64,000 nucleotides of DNA from Agrobacterium vitis. GTDB taxonomy: Bacteria > Pseudomonadota > Alphaproteobacteria > Rhizobiales > Rhizobiaceae. Positions 44,941 to 53,135 of this stretch are shown here, in pieces (the first letter of the stretch is position 1; each line of letters starts with the position of its first letter). The DNA lies in the NCBI RefSeq assembly GCF_037039395.1, contig NZ_CP146244.1, positions 620,001 through 684,000 on the forward strand. Direction: 5' to 3'. The notes under the pieces were generated by a model. It saw only the letters and a program-made list of their open reading frames with translations. It searched no databases and was not told the DNA's origin. The translations under genes were made by a program, and so were the position numbers.

Positions 44941-45342
44941 TCAATAGGTCATGCAGGCAGCATTGAGAATGCCGACGATCAGCGCGATGCCGCCGCCCCA
45001 AAGACCTGCGGCAATATCACCTGCGGTGATTTTCTCATGCAGATCCTTCATGGTGAAATTGGCGATGTAAAAGGCGAAAATCTGCACGAGAATGCCGACG
45101 AATGCCCAGAGAATATAATCGATAATGCTGACGGAATTGGCCGCCGCCGAGGCAAGCGGCAGGCTGAAGCCCATGAGCGCACCGAGAAATGCCGTGACCG
45201 CCGCCAGATTGCCCGCCCGGATCAATTCGACTTCCTTATGGGGTGTCAGGCGCGTGTAAATTGCTGCAAAAACCCCATAAGCCGCGATGCCAATGAAAAA
45301 ATAGCCCAGAAAGGCCGGAAGTCCCGCCATGTAATTCAGCAT
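44941..45342 (-). CDS. yjfL: DUF350 membrane protein (YjfL-like)
   Basis: A 133-residue integral membrane protein with four predicted helices: AFLGYFFIGIAAYGVFAAIY, a central pair, and GLWGGGIALIVGILNAACMTY at the end. DUF350 proteins often come as tandem repeats; this is a single unit. The polar HKEVELIRAGNLAAVTAFLGA segment is typical. The function is not established. It co-occurs with PspA and ATP-grasp genes, which suggests a membrane-stress role. Confidence 0.87.
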   Translation of the reverse strand: MLNYMAGLPAFLGYFFIGIAAYGVFAAIYTRLTPHKEVELIRAGNLAAVTAFLGALMGFSLPLASAAANSVSIIDYILWAFVGILVQIFAFYIANFTMKDLHEKITAGDIAAGLWGGGIALIVGILNAACMTY

Positions 45343-45369
45343 TCATATGCCCCTTGGTAAAGATTTTGG

Positions 45370-46029
45370 TCAGACGCGACGGACATCGGCGGCACCGATA
45401 CCGTAGCCAATGAGAAATTCGACAGAGCGGCCCGCCTGCGCCTGGGAGGGATCGAGATCCTGCTCCACATTGATCAGCAGCATTTCCTGGGTGTTTCCAA
45501 GGGGCCGATAATACAGCATGCAGGATTGATGGATCGAACGCCTGGTTTCACCATCCTCGATATCTTCGACGAATTGCACGGTCTCGGCGCGTTCCGGCCC
45601 CTCGCCCCAGAAGCGGTTAAACAGGATGCCGTCGGCGTCGTAGGACGGCGCACCAATCATGCCTGATGGTCCTGTCCAGCGGCTCCACTCGCTCTGGCTC
45701 ACAGGTACGACGCTATCCCAGGGGCGGTAGAAGCTGATATCGTCTATGCCATCGCCCGGCATGCCGGATGGGGACATGACCTGGATCATATGGTGGTTCT
45801 CATCGTAATAGCGCGACAGGACCGATGCTGCATCGAGCCGGACTTCCCCATAGGCGGCAATGATGAAAGCGCCGCTTTGAGGCAGCGGCATCGCCGGTTG
45901 CGCCCCCAGCGCATCGGCCTCCAGCGACAGGAAATCAAGATCGAGCGCGCCACCGATGACGGCCCCCAGGGGGCCGAGTTCCTTTTGCATTGGCTTTTCG
46001 GTCTTGCGTCCGCTGAACCAGCCCAACAT
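45370..46029 (-). CDS. yjfK: DUF2491 protein (YjfK-like)
   Basis: A 219-residue soluble protein. ATG 46029 follows TAGGAG at seven bases, giving MLGWFSGRKTEKPMQKELGPLG; an earlier in-frame start (46095) was rejected. Blocks such as LGPLGAVIGGALDLDFL, YDENHHMIQVM and SYDADGILFNRFWGEGPER match the uncharacterised YjfK family. It is the first gene of the leftward arm. Confidence 0.85.
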   Translation of the reverse strand: MLGWFSGRKTEKPMQKELGPLGAVIGGALDLDFLSLEADALGAQPAMPLPQSGAFIIAAYGEVRLDAASVLSRYYDENHHMIQVMSPSGMPGDGIDDISFYRPWDSVVPVSQSEWSRWTGPSGMIGAPSYDADGILFNRFWGEGPERAETVQFVEDIEDGETRRSIHQSCMLYYRPLGNTQEMLLINVEQDLDPSQAQAGRSVEFLIGYGIGAADVRRV

Positions 46030-46307
46030 CAAGCATCTCCTATAAGGCACAATCGATAGCTGCGGTGAATATGGCATCAAGATTGAAAAGAGCAACCTTG
46101 ACCATCATTCTATCGTCGTGGAAAACCGGCAAGATAGCGACCGCTCCTTGAAAACGACGAGAGGAAAAAACCGGCAAGGGCACAGACGTCATCACTTGAG
46201 CCCTGTCTTTACGGCGTTTTCCACGCAAACTATTTAGCATAACAGGCTTTTAACTGCCTGCCGGAATACCCAGATAACGATCAGAATTTCAACCGATGGA
46301 GGAATGT
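46030..46307. promoter_or_regulatory. Divergent promoter region of the yjf-type module
   Basis: The 278 bases separate the yjfK-like and yjfI-like genes. GAAAACCGGCAAG (46121-46133) recurs as AAAAACCGGCAAGGG near 46165-46180, about 45 bases (roughly four helical turns) apart, on the same strand. No sigma-54 TGGC-TTGC pair is visible. The repeated motif is a candidate binding site for a shared regulator. Confidence 0.35.
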
Positions 46308-46742
46308 TTGGAACCCTGGACTTTGACAGGTTTGACCCGTCTGTTTGCAGCCGATCCCGAGGCGCTGGGCGATGTCGATGTGACCGTGCCTGAAAGCGGC
46401 GACGTGATCTGCGTAACGCTGAAGGAAAAGGGTGACATGGACGTTTTCGTCGCGGTCAGCGGCGAGCGTGATATCCTCGCCAGCATTGTTTTGGTGCCGT
46501 GCAATGACGTGCCGAACCGCGCGGATTTTGAGCGCATGGTGCTGAAGACCCATAAATTCGTGCCGCTCTCCAGCTTCGGCATTACCACCATCGACGGTGA
46601 GGAATGGTATGAGCTGTTCGGGTCGCTCTCAACCCGCTCACGGGCCGAAACGGTCGTTGAGGAAGTGGCTATTCTGGCTGCCAATGCGGTGGATGCAGCC
46701 GTGATGATCGAGGAATGGAAGAACGGGGAGATGGCGGCATGA
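46308..46742 (+). CDS. yjfI: DUF2170 protein (YjfI-like)
   Basis: A 144-residue acidic soluble protein. The TTG at 46308 is preferred because GGAGGA ends five bases before it and gives MEPWTLTGLTRLF; ATG 46296 (148 residues) overlaps that ribosome site. GDMDVFVAVSGERDILASIVLVP and LSSFGITTIDGEEWYELFGSLS are the family core. The function is unknown. Its stop overlaps the PspA gene start by four bases, so the pair is translationally coupled. Confidence 0.85.
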   Translation: MEPWTLTGLTRLFAADPEALGDVDVTVPESGDVICVTLKEKGDMDVFVAVSGERDILASIVLVPCNDVPNRADFERMVLKTHKFVPLSSFGITTIDGEEWYELFGSLSTRSRAETVVEEVAILAANAVDAAVMIEEWKNGEMAA

Positions 46743-47476
46743 GCACCTGGGCAAAGATTTTCACCGCCATTCGCGGCGGCGTCAACGAGGTGGCAGAGGC
46801 TGCTGCCGATAGTCAGTCCATGCGTATTCTGGATCAGGAGCTTCGGGACGCCGAGCAGTCCTTGCGCCGGGCGCGTTCGGATCTGGCTGGGATCATGGCA
46901 TCCAACAAAAGCGTCATGCGCCGGCTGGAAGAGGCCCGCGCCAAGGAGCTGAAGGATAGCGACAGTGCCCGCGCCGCCGTCAATGCTGGCCGTATGGACC
47001 TTGCCCAGGGTTTGGCACAGCGCATTGCCAATATCCGCGGTGAGATCCAGCGCGACGAAGAGGAATTGAACCGCCTGCTGCCGCGTCAGCAACAGATGCT
47101 GCGGACAATCCAGGACACCGAGGCGCGCATTACCCAGATGAAGCGCGAAGTGGAAAATGTGAAGGCAAACGAATCGCTGCTGCGGGCGCAATCGGCCATT
47201 TCACATAGCCAGTCTGGCATTAACACCCGTCTCGGCAGTGCGGTGGAAAGCCTTGAGCGGATCAAGAAACGCCAGGAAATCACCGCAGGCCGGATCGAGG
47301 CCGGTGCGGAATTGGCGGCGCTGGAAAATGGCAGTGATCTTGATCGTCAGCTGCGGGAAGCAGGCATCGGTGGCTCCAGCCAATCGGCCGACGATGTGCT
47401 GAAGCAGTTGATGGCCCCCAGCGGTTCCGGCGCCCAGGTTCTGCTGCCTGCGCCTGCTGAGAAGATTGAACGCTAA
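46739..47476 (+). CDS. yjfJ: PspA/IM30-family membrane-stress protein (YjfJ-like)
   Basis: A 245-residue, almost wholly helical coiled-coil protein: an amphipathic start (MSTWAKIFTAIRGGVNEVAEAA), then long heptad stretches with AEQSLRRARSDLAGIMA and LLPRQQQMLRTIQDTEARITQMKREVENVK. It is homologous to PspA/Vipp1, ESCRT-III-like proteins that coat stressed inner membranes. No PspF/PspBC partner is nearby; instead it belongs to the YjfIJKLMC set. Its end faces the malonate transporter gene. Confidence 0.88.
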   Translation: MSTWAKIFTAIRGGVNEVAEAAADSQSMRILDQELRDAEQSLRRARSDLAGIMASNKSVMRRLEEARAKELKDSDSARAAVNAGRMDLAQGLAQRIANIRGEIQRDEEELNRLLPRQQQMLRTIQDTEARITQMKREVENVKANESLLRAQSAISHSQSGINTRLGSAVESLERIKKRQEITAGRIEAGAELAALENGSDLDRQLREAGIGGSSQSADDVLKQLMAPSGSGAQVLLPAPAEKIER

Positions 47477-47533
47477 GAAAAGGGACGCCCGGTTTTCCGG
47501 ACACGCGAACCTGAGCCGACATAGTCCAAAACA

Positions 47534-47567
47534 AATCGGGTGGAACGCTGATGCATTCCACCCGATT
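47534..47567. terminator. Bidirectional hairpin between yjfJ and matC
   Basis: AATCGGGTGGAA (47534-47545) pairs perfectly with TTCCACCCGATT (47556-47567), with a ten-base loop. The arms supply A- and T-rich flanks in both directions. It lies between two converging genes and is therefore a likely shared terminator. Confidence 0.65.
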
Positions 47568-47587
47568 CTGGCCACCCGGTTTTCGTA

Positions 47588-48934
47588 TCAAATGATGCCG
47601 GGCACGACGAAGACAAGCCAGGCGATGACCGGTCCGATCAGCGCGATAAGGGCGCTGTAGATCAGCATCTGGCGCATGACCTTATCGCGTTGCTCATCTG
47701 GCGCATTGGCAACCACCAGGGCCCCATTGGTGGAAAATGGGCTGGTATCGACAATGGTCGTAGAGATCGCAATCGCCGCAACCACGCCGACAGCGCTGAT
47801 ATGCCCTTGCAGCAGGAAGGGAACGGCAAGCGGAATAATTGCCCCAAGCAAAGCTGTCGATGAAGCGAAGGCCGAGACGATGGCGCCGGTAAAGCAGAGC
47901 AGCAGGGCTACGAGGAGCGGCATGCCGAGGCTGGATATGCCATGGGCCACGTAATCGATCGTACCGGCTTTTTCCATCACGCCGACATAGGTGATTATGC
48001 CGGAGATCAGCAGCACGGTCGACCAGCTTACCTTGTCGATGGCTGCCTTTTGCGTTGTGGGCGAAAGCAGAGCCAGCAGAACCGCAACAGTGATCGCCAC
48101 CAGGCCAACATTGAACTTGAAAACCAGAGCCCCGACGCCAAGCGCGGTAAGACCGATGAGGGTCGTGACCTTCTCGGTCGTCAGCCGGACCTTTGCCTGC
48201 GTGTCTGCGGCTGTGCCATAGGCATGGTCGCGGAACGGCTTGGCAGGCGTGCCGCCATGGCCTTTTATCGAGGCCGAGATGCCTTCAGGATGAAGCTCGG
48301 GCAGGGGGCCTTTGACAGCGGATCGCTGTTTCAGGATGGAAAGGCCACCAAAAACGAAGAAGACCAGAACCGCAATCGCCAGGTTGAAGAAGAAGCTGGA
48401 GAGAAACAGCGAGGTCGGCGCGAATGGAAGTCCTGCCTTGGCAACGATCTGGTTGGTAATGCCGCCATAGATGCTGATCGGCGAGAACCCGCCAGCCTGT
48501 GCGCCGTGAATGACCATCAGGCCCATCAATACCGGATGGATCCTATATTGAACCGCAAAGCTGAGTGCCACGGGCGCGAGGATGGCCACCGCAGCAGGCC
48601 CTAGGGCGCCGAAGCCGGTGATGATCGCTGCAACGAGGAACATCACCCAGGGTATCAACCCGACACGCCCGCGAACCATCCGGACAGACCTCTCCACAAG
48701 CCAGTCGATGGTTCCGTTAATCTGAGCGATAGCAAAGAGATAGGTGACGGCCACCAGTGTGAGGAACAGGTCGGCGGGAAAGCCTGCAAAAATGTCGGCG
48801 GGCTTCATGCCGATAATCAGCGAGCCCAGGACGAAGGTGCAGCCAAAGGCCAGGACCCCCATATTGATCGGCTGGATCGTCGCGATAATGAAGATCGCAA
48901 CCAGCAGCCCTATAGATAGGATTTCGATGCTCAT
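47588..48934 (-). CDS. matC: Malonate/dicarboxylate transporter
   Basis: A 448-residue membrane protein with about twelve helices and the MatC N-terminal domain (INMGVLAFGCTFVLGSLIIGM). GPAAVAILAPVALSFA, HGAQAGGFSPISIYGGITNQIV and the C-terminal TTIVDTSPFSTNGALVVAN follow the MatC family. The ribosome site GGAGGGG precedes ATG 48934. It imports malonate for the two enzymes encoded upstream in the same unit (126 bases after matB). Confidence 0.93.
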   Translation of the reverse strand: MSIEILSIGLLVAIFIIATIQPINMGVLAFGCTFVLGSLIIGMKPADIFAGFPADLFLTLVAVTYLFAIAQINGTIDWLVERSVRMVRGRVGLIPWVMFLVAAIITGFGALGPAAVAILAPVALSFAVQYRIHPVLMGLMVIHGAQAGGFSPISIYGGITNQIVAKAGLPFAPTSLFLSSFFFNLAIAVLVFFVFGGLSILKQRSAVKGPLPELHPEGISASIKGHGGTPAKPFRDHAYGTAADTQAKVRLTTEKVTTLIGLTALGVGALVFKFNVGLVAITVAVLLALLSPTTQKAAIDKVSWSTVLLISGIITYVGVMEKAGTIDYVAHGISSLGMPLLVALLLCFTGAIVSAFASSTALLGAIIPLAVPFLLQGHISAVGVVAAIAISTTIVDTSPFSTNGALVVANAPDEQRDKVMRQMLIYSALIALIGPVIAWLVFVVPGII

Positions 48935-49060
48935 AAGTCCCCTCCCTGCGGCGTGATGAGCGCCAGCAGCATGTGCGTTTTCGGATTGAATATGTCCGCA
49001 CGCGCCCCTCCCAAATGACGCGGCGTAATCCGGGAGCTTGATGATTGCTCCCGGGCTTAA

Positions 49061-50575
49061 TCAGGCTGCGGCGTAAAGATCGGCATATTGCTGGCGCAGA
49101 ACATTCTTCTGGACCTTGCCCATCGTGTTGCGCGGCAGGTCTTCCAGGAAAATAATGCGCTTGGGCTGCTTGTAGCGGGCAAGCCGATCCTGAAGCGCAT
49201 TGAGAATTGCCTTCTCATCCAGCGAGACGCCCGGCTTGCAGATAACGATGGCGGTCACGCCCTCGCCAAAATCCGGGTGCGGTACGCCAATAACAGCACT
49301 TTCGACCACGCCTTCAAGCTGGTCGATCTCGCTTTCGACCTCTTTGGGATAGATATTGTATCCGCCTGAAATCACCAGGTCCTTGCCGCGTCCAACGATA
49401 TGAACATAGCCGTTCTCATCGATCTTGCCGAGATCGCCGCTGATGAAAAAGCCGTCCGCGGTGAATTCCGCAGCGGTCTTTTCAGGCATCCGCCAATACC
49501 CCTTGAAAACGTTCGGTCCTTTGATTTCGATGGACCCTGTTTCTCCTGTCGGGAGAATGGCACCGCTGGCGGGATCGGTGATGCGCACGGTCACGCCCGG
49601 CAGCGGCAGGCCGACTGTGCCTGGAACCCGGTCTCCGTCATAGGGATTGGACGTGTTCATGTTGGTTTCGGTCATGCCATAGCGCTCAAGGATCGCTTTG
49701 CCGGTGCGTTTGCCAAACTCGACATGGGTCTCGGCCAGCAGTGGCGCCGAACCGGAGATGAAAAGGCGTATATTGGCCGTGATCTCCCGGTCCAGTTTCT
49801 GGCTTTGCAGGAGGCGTACGTAAAAGGTCGGAACGCCCATGAGAAGCGTGGCATTCGGCATCAATGACAGCACTTCGTCAGGATCGAATTTTGGCAAGAG
49901 GATCATCGACGCGCCCGACAGCAGGGTCACATTGGTGGCGACGAACAGCCCGTGCGTATGGAAAATCGGCAGGGCGTGGATCAGCCGGTCATCGCTTGTG
50001 ACGCGCCAGAAACCGCGCAGGGTCAAGGCATTCGACAGGAGATTGTCATGGGTCAGCATCGCGCCTTTGGAGCGACCGGTCGTTCCCGACGTATAAAGGA
50101 TGGCGGCGAGATCGTCGGGCGCGCGGGCGACATTGGCGAAATCGGCCGGTTCGATGCGGGCAAGATCGATCAGCGAGCCTGAGCCGTCGGCATTCAGCGT
50201 TTCGACGCGCGCTCCATAGGGGGCAGCCACTTTCCTGATGGGTTCCAGCGCGGAGGAGGAGACAACCACCAGCTTCGGTTCGGCATCGCCAATGAAATAG
50301 TCCAGTTCGGCAAGCGTATAGGCCGTGTTCAGCGGCAGATAGACCGCCCCGGCGCGAAGGCAGGCCAGGTACAGGATCAGCGCCTCCGGGCTTTTTTCGA
50401 TCTGCACGGCAATCCGGTCACCGGGCTGAATGCCGAGCTTGGCGATAGCGCCAGCAATCTGTCCGGAAAGCGCAATCGCATCGGCATACGTCCAGATCCT
50501 TCCGCCATTGGTCAGAATGAACGGTGAATCAGGCCGTGCTGCGGCTTTGATAGCATCAAAAAGATGGTTGCTCAT
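49061..50575 (-). CDS. matB: Malonyl-CoA synthetase
   Basis: A 504-residue ANL-superfamily adenylating enzyme. The P-loop YTSGTTGRSKGAM is at 161-173. ERYGMTETNMNTSNPYDGDRVPGTVG is characteristic of malonyl-CoA synthetases, and the C-terminal lysine lies in RNTMGKVQKNVLR. It joins malonate and CoA using ATP in the cytoplasm. It lies between matA and matC, as in Rhizobium leguminosarum, with GGAGGAG before ATG 50575. Confidence 0.95.
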   Translation of the reverse strand: MSNHLFDAIKAAARPDSPFILTNGGRIWTYADAIALSGQIAGAIAKLGIQPGDRIAVQIEKSPEALILYLACLRAGAVYLPLNTAYTLAELDYFIGDAEPKLVVVSSSALEPIRKVAAPYGARVETLNADGSGSLIDLARIEPADFANVARAPDDLAAILYTSGTTGRSKGAMLTHDNLLSNALTLRGFWRVTSDDRLIHALPIFHTHGLFVATNVTLLSGASMILLPKFDPDEVLSLMPNATLLMGVPTFYVRLLQSQKLDREITANIRLFISGSAPLLAETHVEFGKRTGKAILERYGMTETNMNTSNPYDGDRVPGTVGLPLPGVTVRITDPASGAILPTGETGSIEIKGPNVFKGYWRMPEKTAAEFTADGFFISGDLGKIDENGYVHIVGRGKDLVISGGYNIYPKEVESEIDQLEGVVESAVIGVPHPDFGEGVTAIVICKPGVSLDEKAILNALQDRLARYKQPKRIIFLEDLPRNTMGKVQKNVLRQQYADLYAAA

Positions 50576-50672
50576 ATTACTCTACTCCTCCGATCATGGT
50601 GATCGCCGTCTGTGCCGCGGACCGTAAATCCGTCCTGGCTCCAGGCAGCGTGCGGGTCTCTGTCCAGTTTGT

Positions 50673-52070
50673 TTAAGAACCGGACAGGCTCTCCGCCTTT
50701 TTGATATCCTTGGTTTTTTCGGGAAGACCCAGCTCGATTTTTCCCTGCAAGGCTTTGACGGCTGGCGACGCTGCCACTTCTCCGCGCTGTGCCAGGGCCT
50801 CGTGATTGGTCTCGATGTCCTCCAGCTTGTAGAGATAGTTGACCATCAGCCCATGCGCCTGGCGCATTGCCTTCACTGAGCGGTCGCCCAGAAAGTTAAG
50901 CCGCTCCAGCCTGGCGCCATTGCCAAGGTGGAAGCGGGCAACCGGATCGACCGGGCGGTTGTCCGGCGTTCTCTCAGTGATGAAATATCGTGCCGCGAGC
51001 GGCAGCAGCACGCGCTCTACGGCATCCGCCCTTGCCTTATCCTCAGGCCATGTCGGATCATCCAGCAAGGCCAGCGTGTTGCGGTCCTCTTGCGACAGCG
51101 GGAAACCGGATTTCGGATCCCTGATCTTCGAAATCCAGCGGGCAAAACCCGGAACTGGCGAGAGTGTGACGAATTCCTTGAGGCCGGGAAGATCCCGCCG
51201 CAGGTCTTCCACCACCTGCTTGATGAGAAAATTTCCGAAGGAAATGCCGCGAAGGCCGTCCTGGCAGTTGGAAATCGAATAGAAGACCGCAGTCGTTGCG
51301 GTATCGGCGCCAATATGATCCCGGCTTTCATCCAGCACATCGGCGATGGTGCTCGGTATCGAACGGGTCAGCGCCACTTCTACGAAAACGAGCGGGTCAT
51401 CGCGCAGGCGCGGATGGAAAAAGGCGAAGCAGCGCCGGTCTGCCGGCGCGAGCCTTCGGCGCAGTTCTTCCCAGCCGGCAATCTCATGCACGGCCTCGTA
51501 TTTGATGATCTTTTCCAGAATATGCGCCGGTGTCGTCCAGTCGATGGGTTGCAGCGTCAGGAAGCCACGGTTGAACCAGGAACTGAAAAGATGGGCGAAA
51601 TCGGTATCGACGGCACCAAGATCGGCGCGATCCTCCTTGGTCTCCAGCAGGCGTTCGCGCATGCGGACAAGCTTTTGCGTGCCGTTGGGCGCAAGGTTGA
51701 GGCGGCGCAAAAGTTCCTGCCGACGCGGTTCGGCTGCATTGTGCAGCGCGATGACGGCCATGGGGCTTTTGTCGGTCCGATAGGCGTCTATCGCCTTGTC
51801 GAGCGCTGCGGCTTCCGCGCCGAAACGGTCAGACAGCATGTGCAGAAACTGGACAGCCTCTGCGGCATTGAAACGGCTCCAGCGATCCAGAATTTCCGCC
51901 GCGATTGCCATGCCCGACGCTTCGCCGCGACTTGAAAGCAGCATTTCACACAGGGTTTCGATGTCGGTATCGACCACCCTGTCGCGTGCTTTCGATCCCG
52001 AAAACAGCAGCGCGCGCCCGCGTTCCGTGACGCCCGAAAGCAGGTCACTGAGAAAAGAGGTTCCGGCCAT
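50673..52070 (-). CDS. matA: Malonyl-CoA decarboxylase
   Basis: A 465-residue malonyl-CoA decarboxylase: an N-terminal helical domain to about residue 180, then the acetyltransferase-like catalytic domain with YSISNCQDGLRGISFGNFLIK, TLSPVPGFARWI and the late RFHLGNGARLERLNF. It converts malonyl-CoA to acetyl-CoA and CO2, completing the malonate-to-acetyl-CoA route with MatB and MatC. GGAGGAAT precedes ATG 52070. It is the first gene of the leftward mat unit, divergent from matR. Confidence 0.95.
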   Translation of the reverse strand: MAGTSFLSDLLSGVTERGRALLFSGSKARDRVVDTDIETLCEMLLSSRGEASGMAIAAEILDRWSRFNAAEAVQFLHMLSDRFGAEAAALDKAIDAYRTDKSPMAVIALHNAAEPRRQELLRRLNLAPNGTQKLVRMRERLLETKEDRADLGAVDTDFAHLFSSWFNRGFLTLQPIDWTTPAHILEKIIKYEAVHEIAGWEELRRRLAPADRRCFAFFHPRLRDDPLVFVEVALTRSIPSTIADVLDESRDHIGADTATTAVFYSISNCQDGLRGISFGNFLIKQVVEDLRRDLPGLKEFVTLSPVPGFARWISKIRDPKSGFPLSQEDRNTLALLDDPTWPEDKARADAVERVLLPLAARYFITERTPDNRPVDPVARFHLGNGARLERLNFLGDRSVKAMRQAHGLMVNYLYKLEDIETNHEALAQRGEVAASPAVKALQGKIELGLPEKTKDIKKAESLSGS

Positions 52071-52191
52071 CCAAAATTCCTCCGATCATCAGGACGGCGC
52101 CCCCCGCGCTGTCCTTTTATTATCATTGTCTATTCAATATCCACCGCAATATGGTATGTAAGCTGGCCCACAATGTGCACGGTGTCAACAG

Positions 52192-52205
52192 TCTTGTATA
52201 CAAGA
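52192..52205. promoter_or_regulatory. MatR operator palindrome
   Basis: TCTTGTATACAAGA is a perfect 14-base palindrome 17 bases before the matR start. On the minus strand it sits four bases upstream of TTGACA (complement of 52183-52188), a possible matA -35 element. It closely resembles the mat operator reported for Rhizobium MatR, as I remember it (TCTTGTA followed by a TACA-GA arm). Confidence 0.75.
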
Positions 52206-52221
52206 ATGGGAAAATTGCATT

Positions 52222-52887
52222 ATGAAGGCCGGATGCATGTCTGAAAACGCGGGGCGTTGGCTGCGGGACGAAATTGAAAATGCGATTTTGTCTCATGAAT
52301 TCGCACCCGGTCTCCGCTTGGATGAGACCTTGCTGGCCAACCGGTTCGGTGTGTCACGCACACCCGTGCGCGAAGCGCTGATGCAGCTGAACGCCATTGG
52401 CCTTATCGAGATCCGTCCGCGTCGTGGGGCCGTCGTTATCGATCCGGGGCCGCACCGTATCTATCAAATGTTCGAGGTCATGGCCGAGTTGGAAGGTCTG
52501 GCCGGTTCACTTGCTGCCCGTCGGCTGGATGAGCAGTCCAAGGAAGCGATCCTTGATGCCCATAAGCGGTGCGAAATCTCCGCGTGTGCTGGCGACAGCG
52601 ATAGCTATTATTATGACAACGAAGCCTTTCACAAGGCGATCTATGCGGCAAGCCGGAGTGAATTTCTGGAGGAGCAGTGCAACCAGCTGCATCGTCGCCT
52701 GCGACCTTACCGGCGGCTGCAATTGCGGGTGCGCAACCGCTTGTCGACGTCATTTGCCGAACATGGGGCGATTGTTGAGGCGCTTTTCCGAGGCGATGTC
52801 GAGGAGACAAGACGGCTGCTTGGAATGCATGTGGCCGTTCAGGGTGAAAGGTTCAGCGACCTCGTTGCCAATATGGCTGCACGGTGA
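52222..52887 (+). CDS. matR: GntR-family regulator of malonate genes
   Basis: A 221-residue FCD-type GntR protein: winged helix LDETLLANRFGVSRTPVREALMQLNAIGLIEIRPRRGAVV, then a helical effector domain with NEAFHKAIYAASRSEFL and FAEHGAIVEALFRGD (metal-binding-type histidines). ATG 52222 is given; ATG 52237 with AAGG upstream is a reasonable alternative. Divergent placement from matABC and the TCTTGTATACAAGA site indicate malonate-responsive repression of the mat operon. Confidence 0.9.
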   Translation: MKAGCMSENAGRWLRDEIENAILSHEFAPGLRLDETLLANRFGVSRTPVREALMQLNAIGLIEIRPRRGAVVIDPGPHRIYQMFEVMAELEGLAGSLAARRLDEQSKEAILDAHKRCEISACAGDSDSYYYDNEAFHKAIYAASRSEFLEEQCNQLHRRLRPYRRLQLRVRNRLSTSFAEHGAIVEALFRGDVEETRRLLGMHVAVQGERFSDLVANMAAR

Positions 52888-52918
52888 TTAGAGTATTATA
52901 ATTGCGTTTTGGTCTCTT

Positions 52919-53115
52919 ACAGTCTGTTCAAGAATTGCTGTTGGCCTGGCGAAAATGGTGATTTCGAGAACCGGCGCGGAGCGTACTTAATGTACGTGAG
53001 TACAAGCATTCCAGGAAAAGTGCGAAGCGGTTTTCCGTTTGGAAATGCGAATGAAGCAGGCAAGCGCAGAAATTGCCATTTGCAGACGGCCAGCGGCGAT
53101 TCTTGGATAGACTGT
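52919..53115. repeat. Long imperfect inverted-repeat element upstream of the LuxR gene
   Basis: About 47 bases at the left end (starting ACAGTCTGTTCAAGAATTGC at 52919) match the inverse of the right end (starting ACAGTCTATCCAAGAATCGC on the minus strand from 53115) at roughly three bases in four. The centre holds GTACTTAATGTACG and GGAAAAGTGCGAAGCGGTTTTCC, a palindrome type seen often between rhizobial genes. There is no coding capacity. It fills nearly the whole gap between matR and the LuxR gene. Confidence 0.6.
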
Positions 53116-53135
53116 TAGGCAGACTGTAAGCGCTG

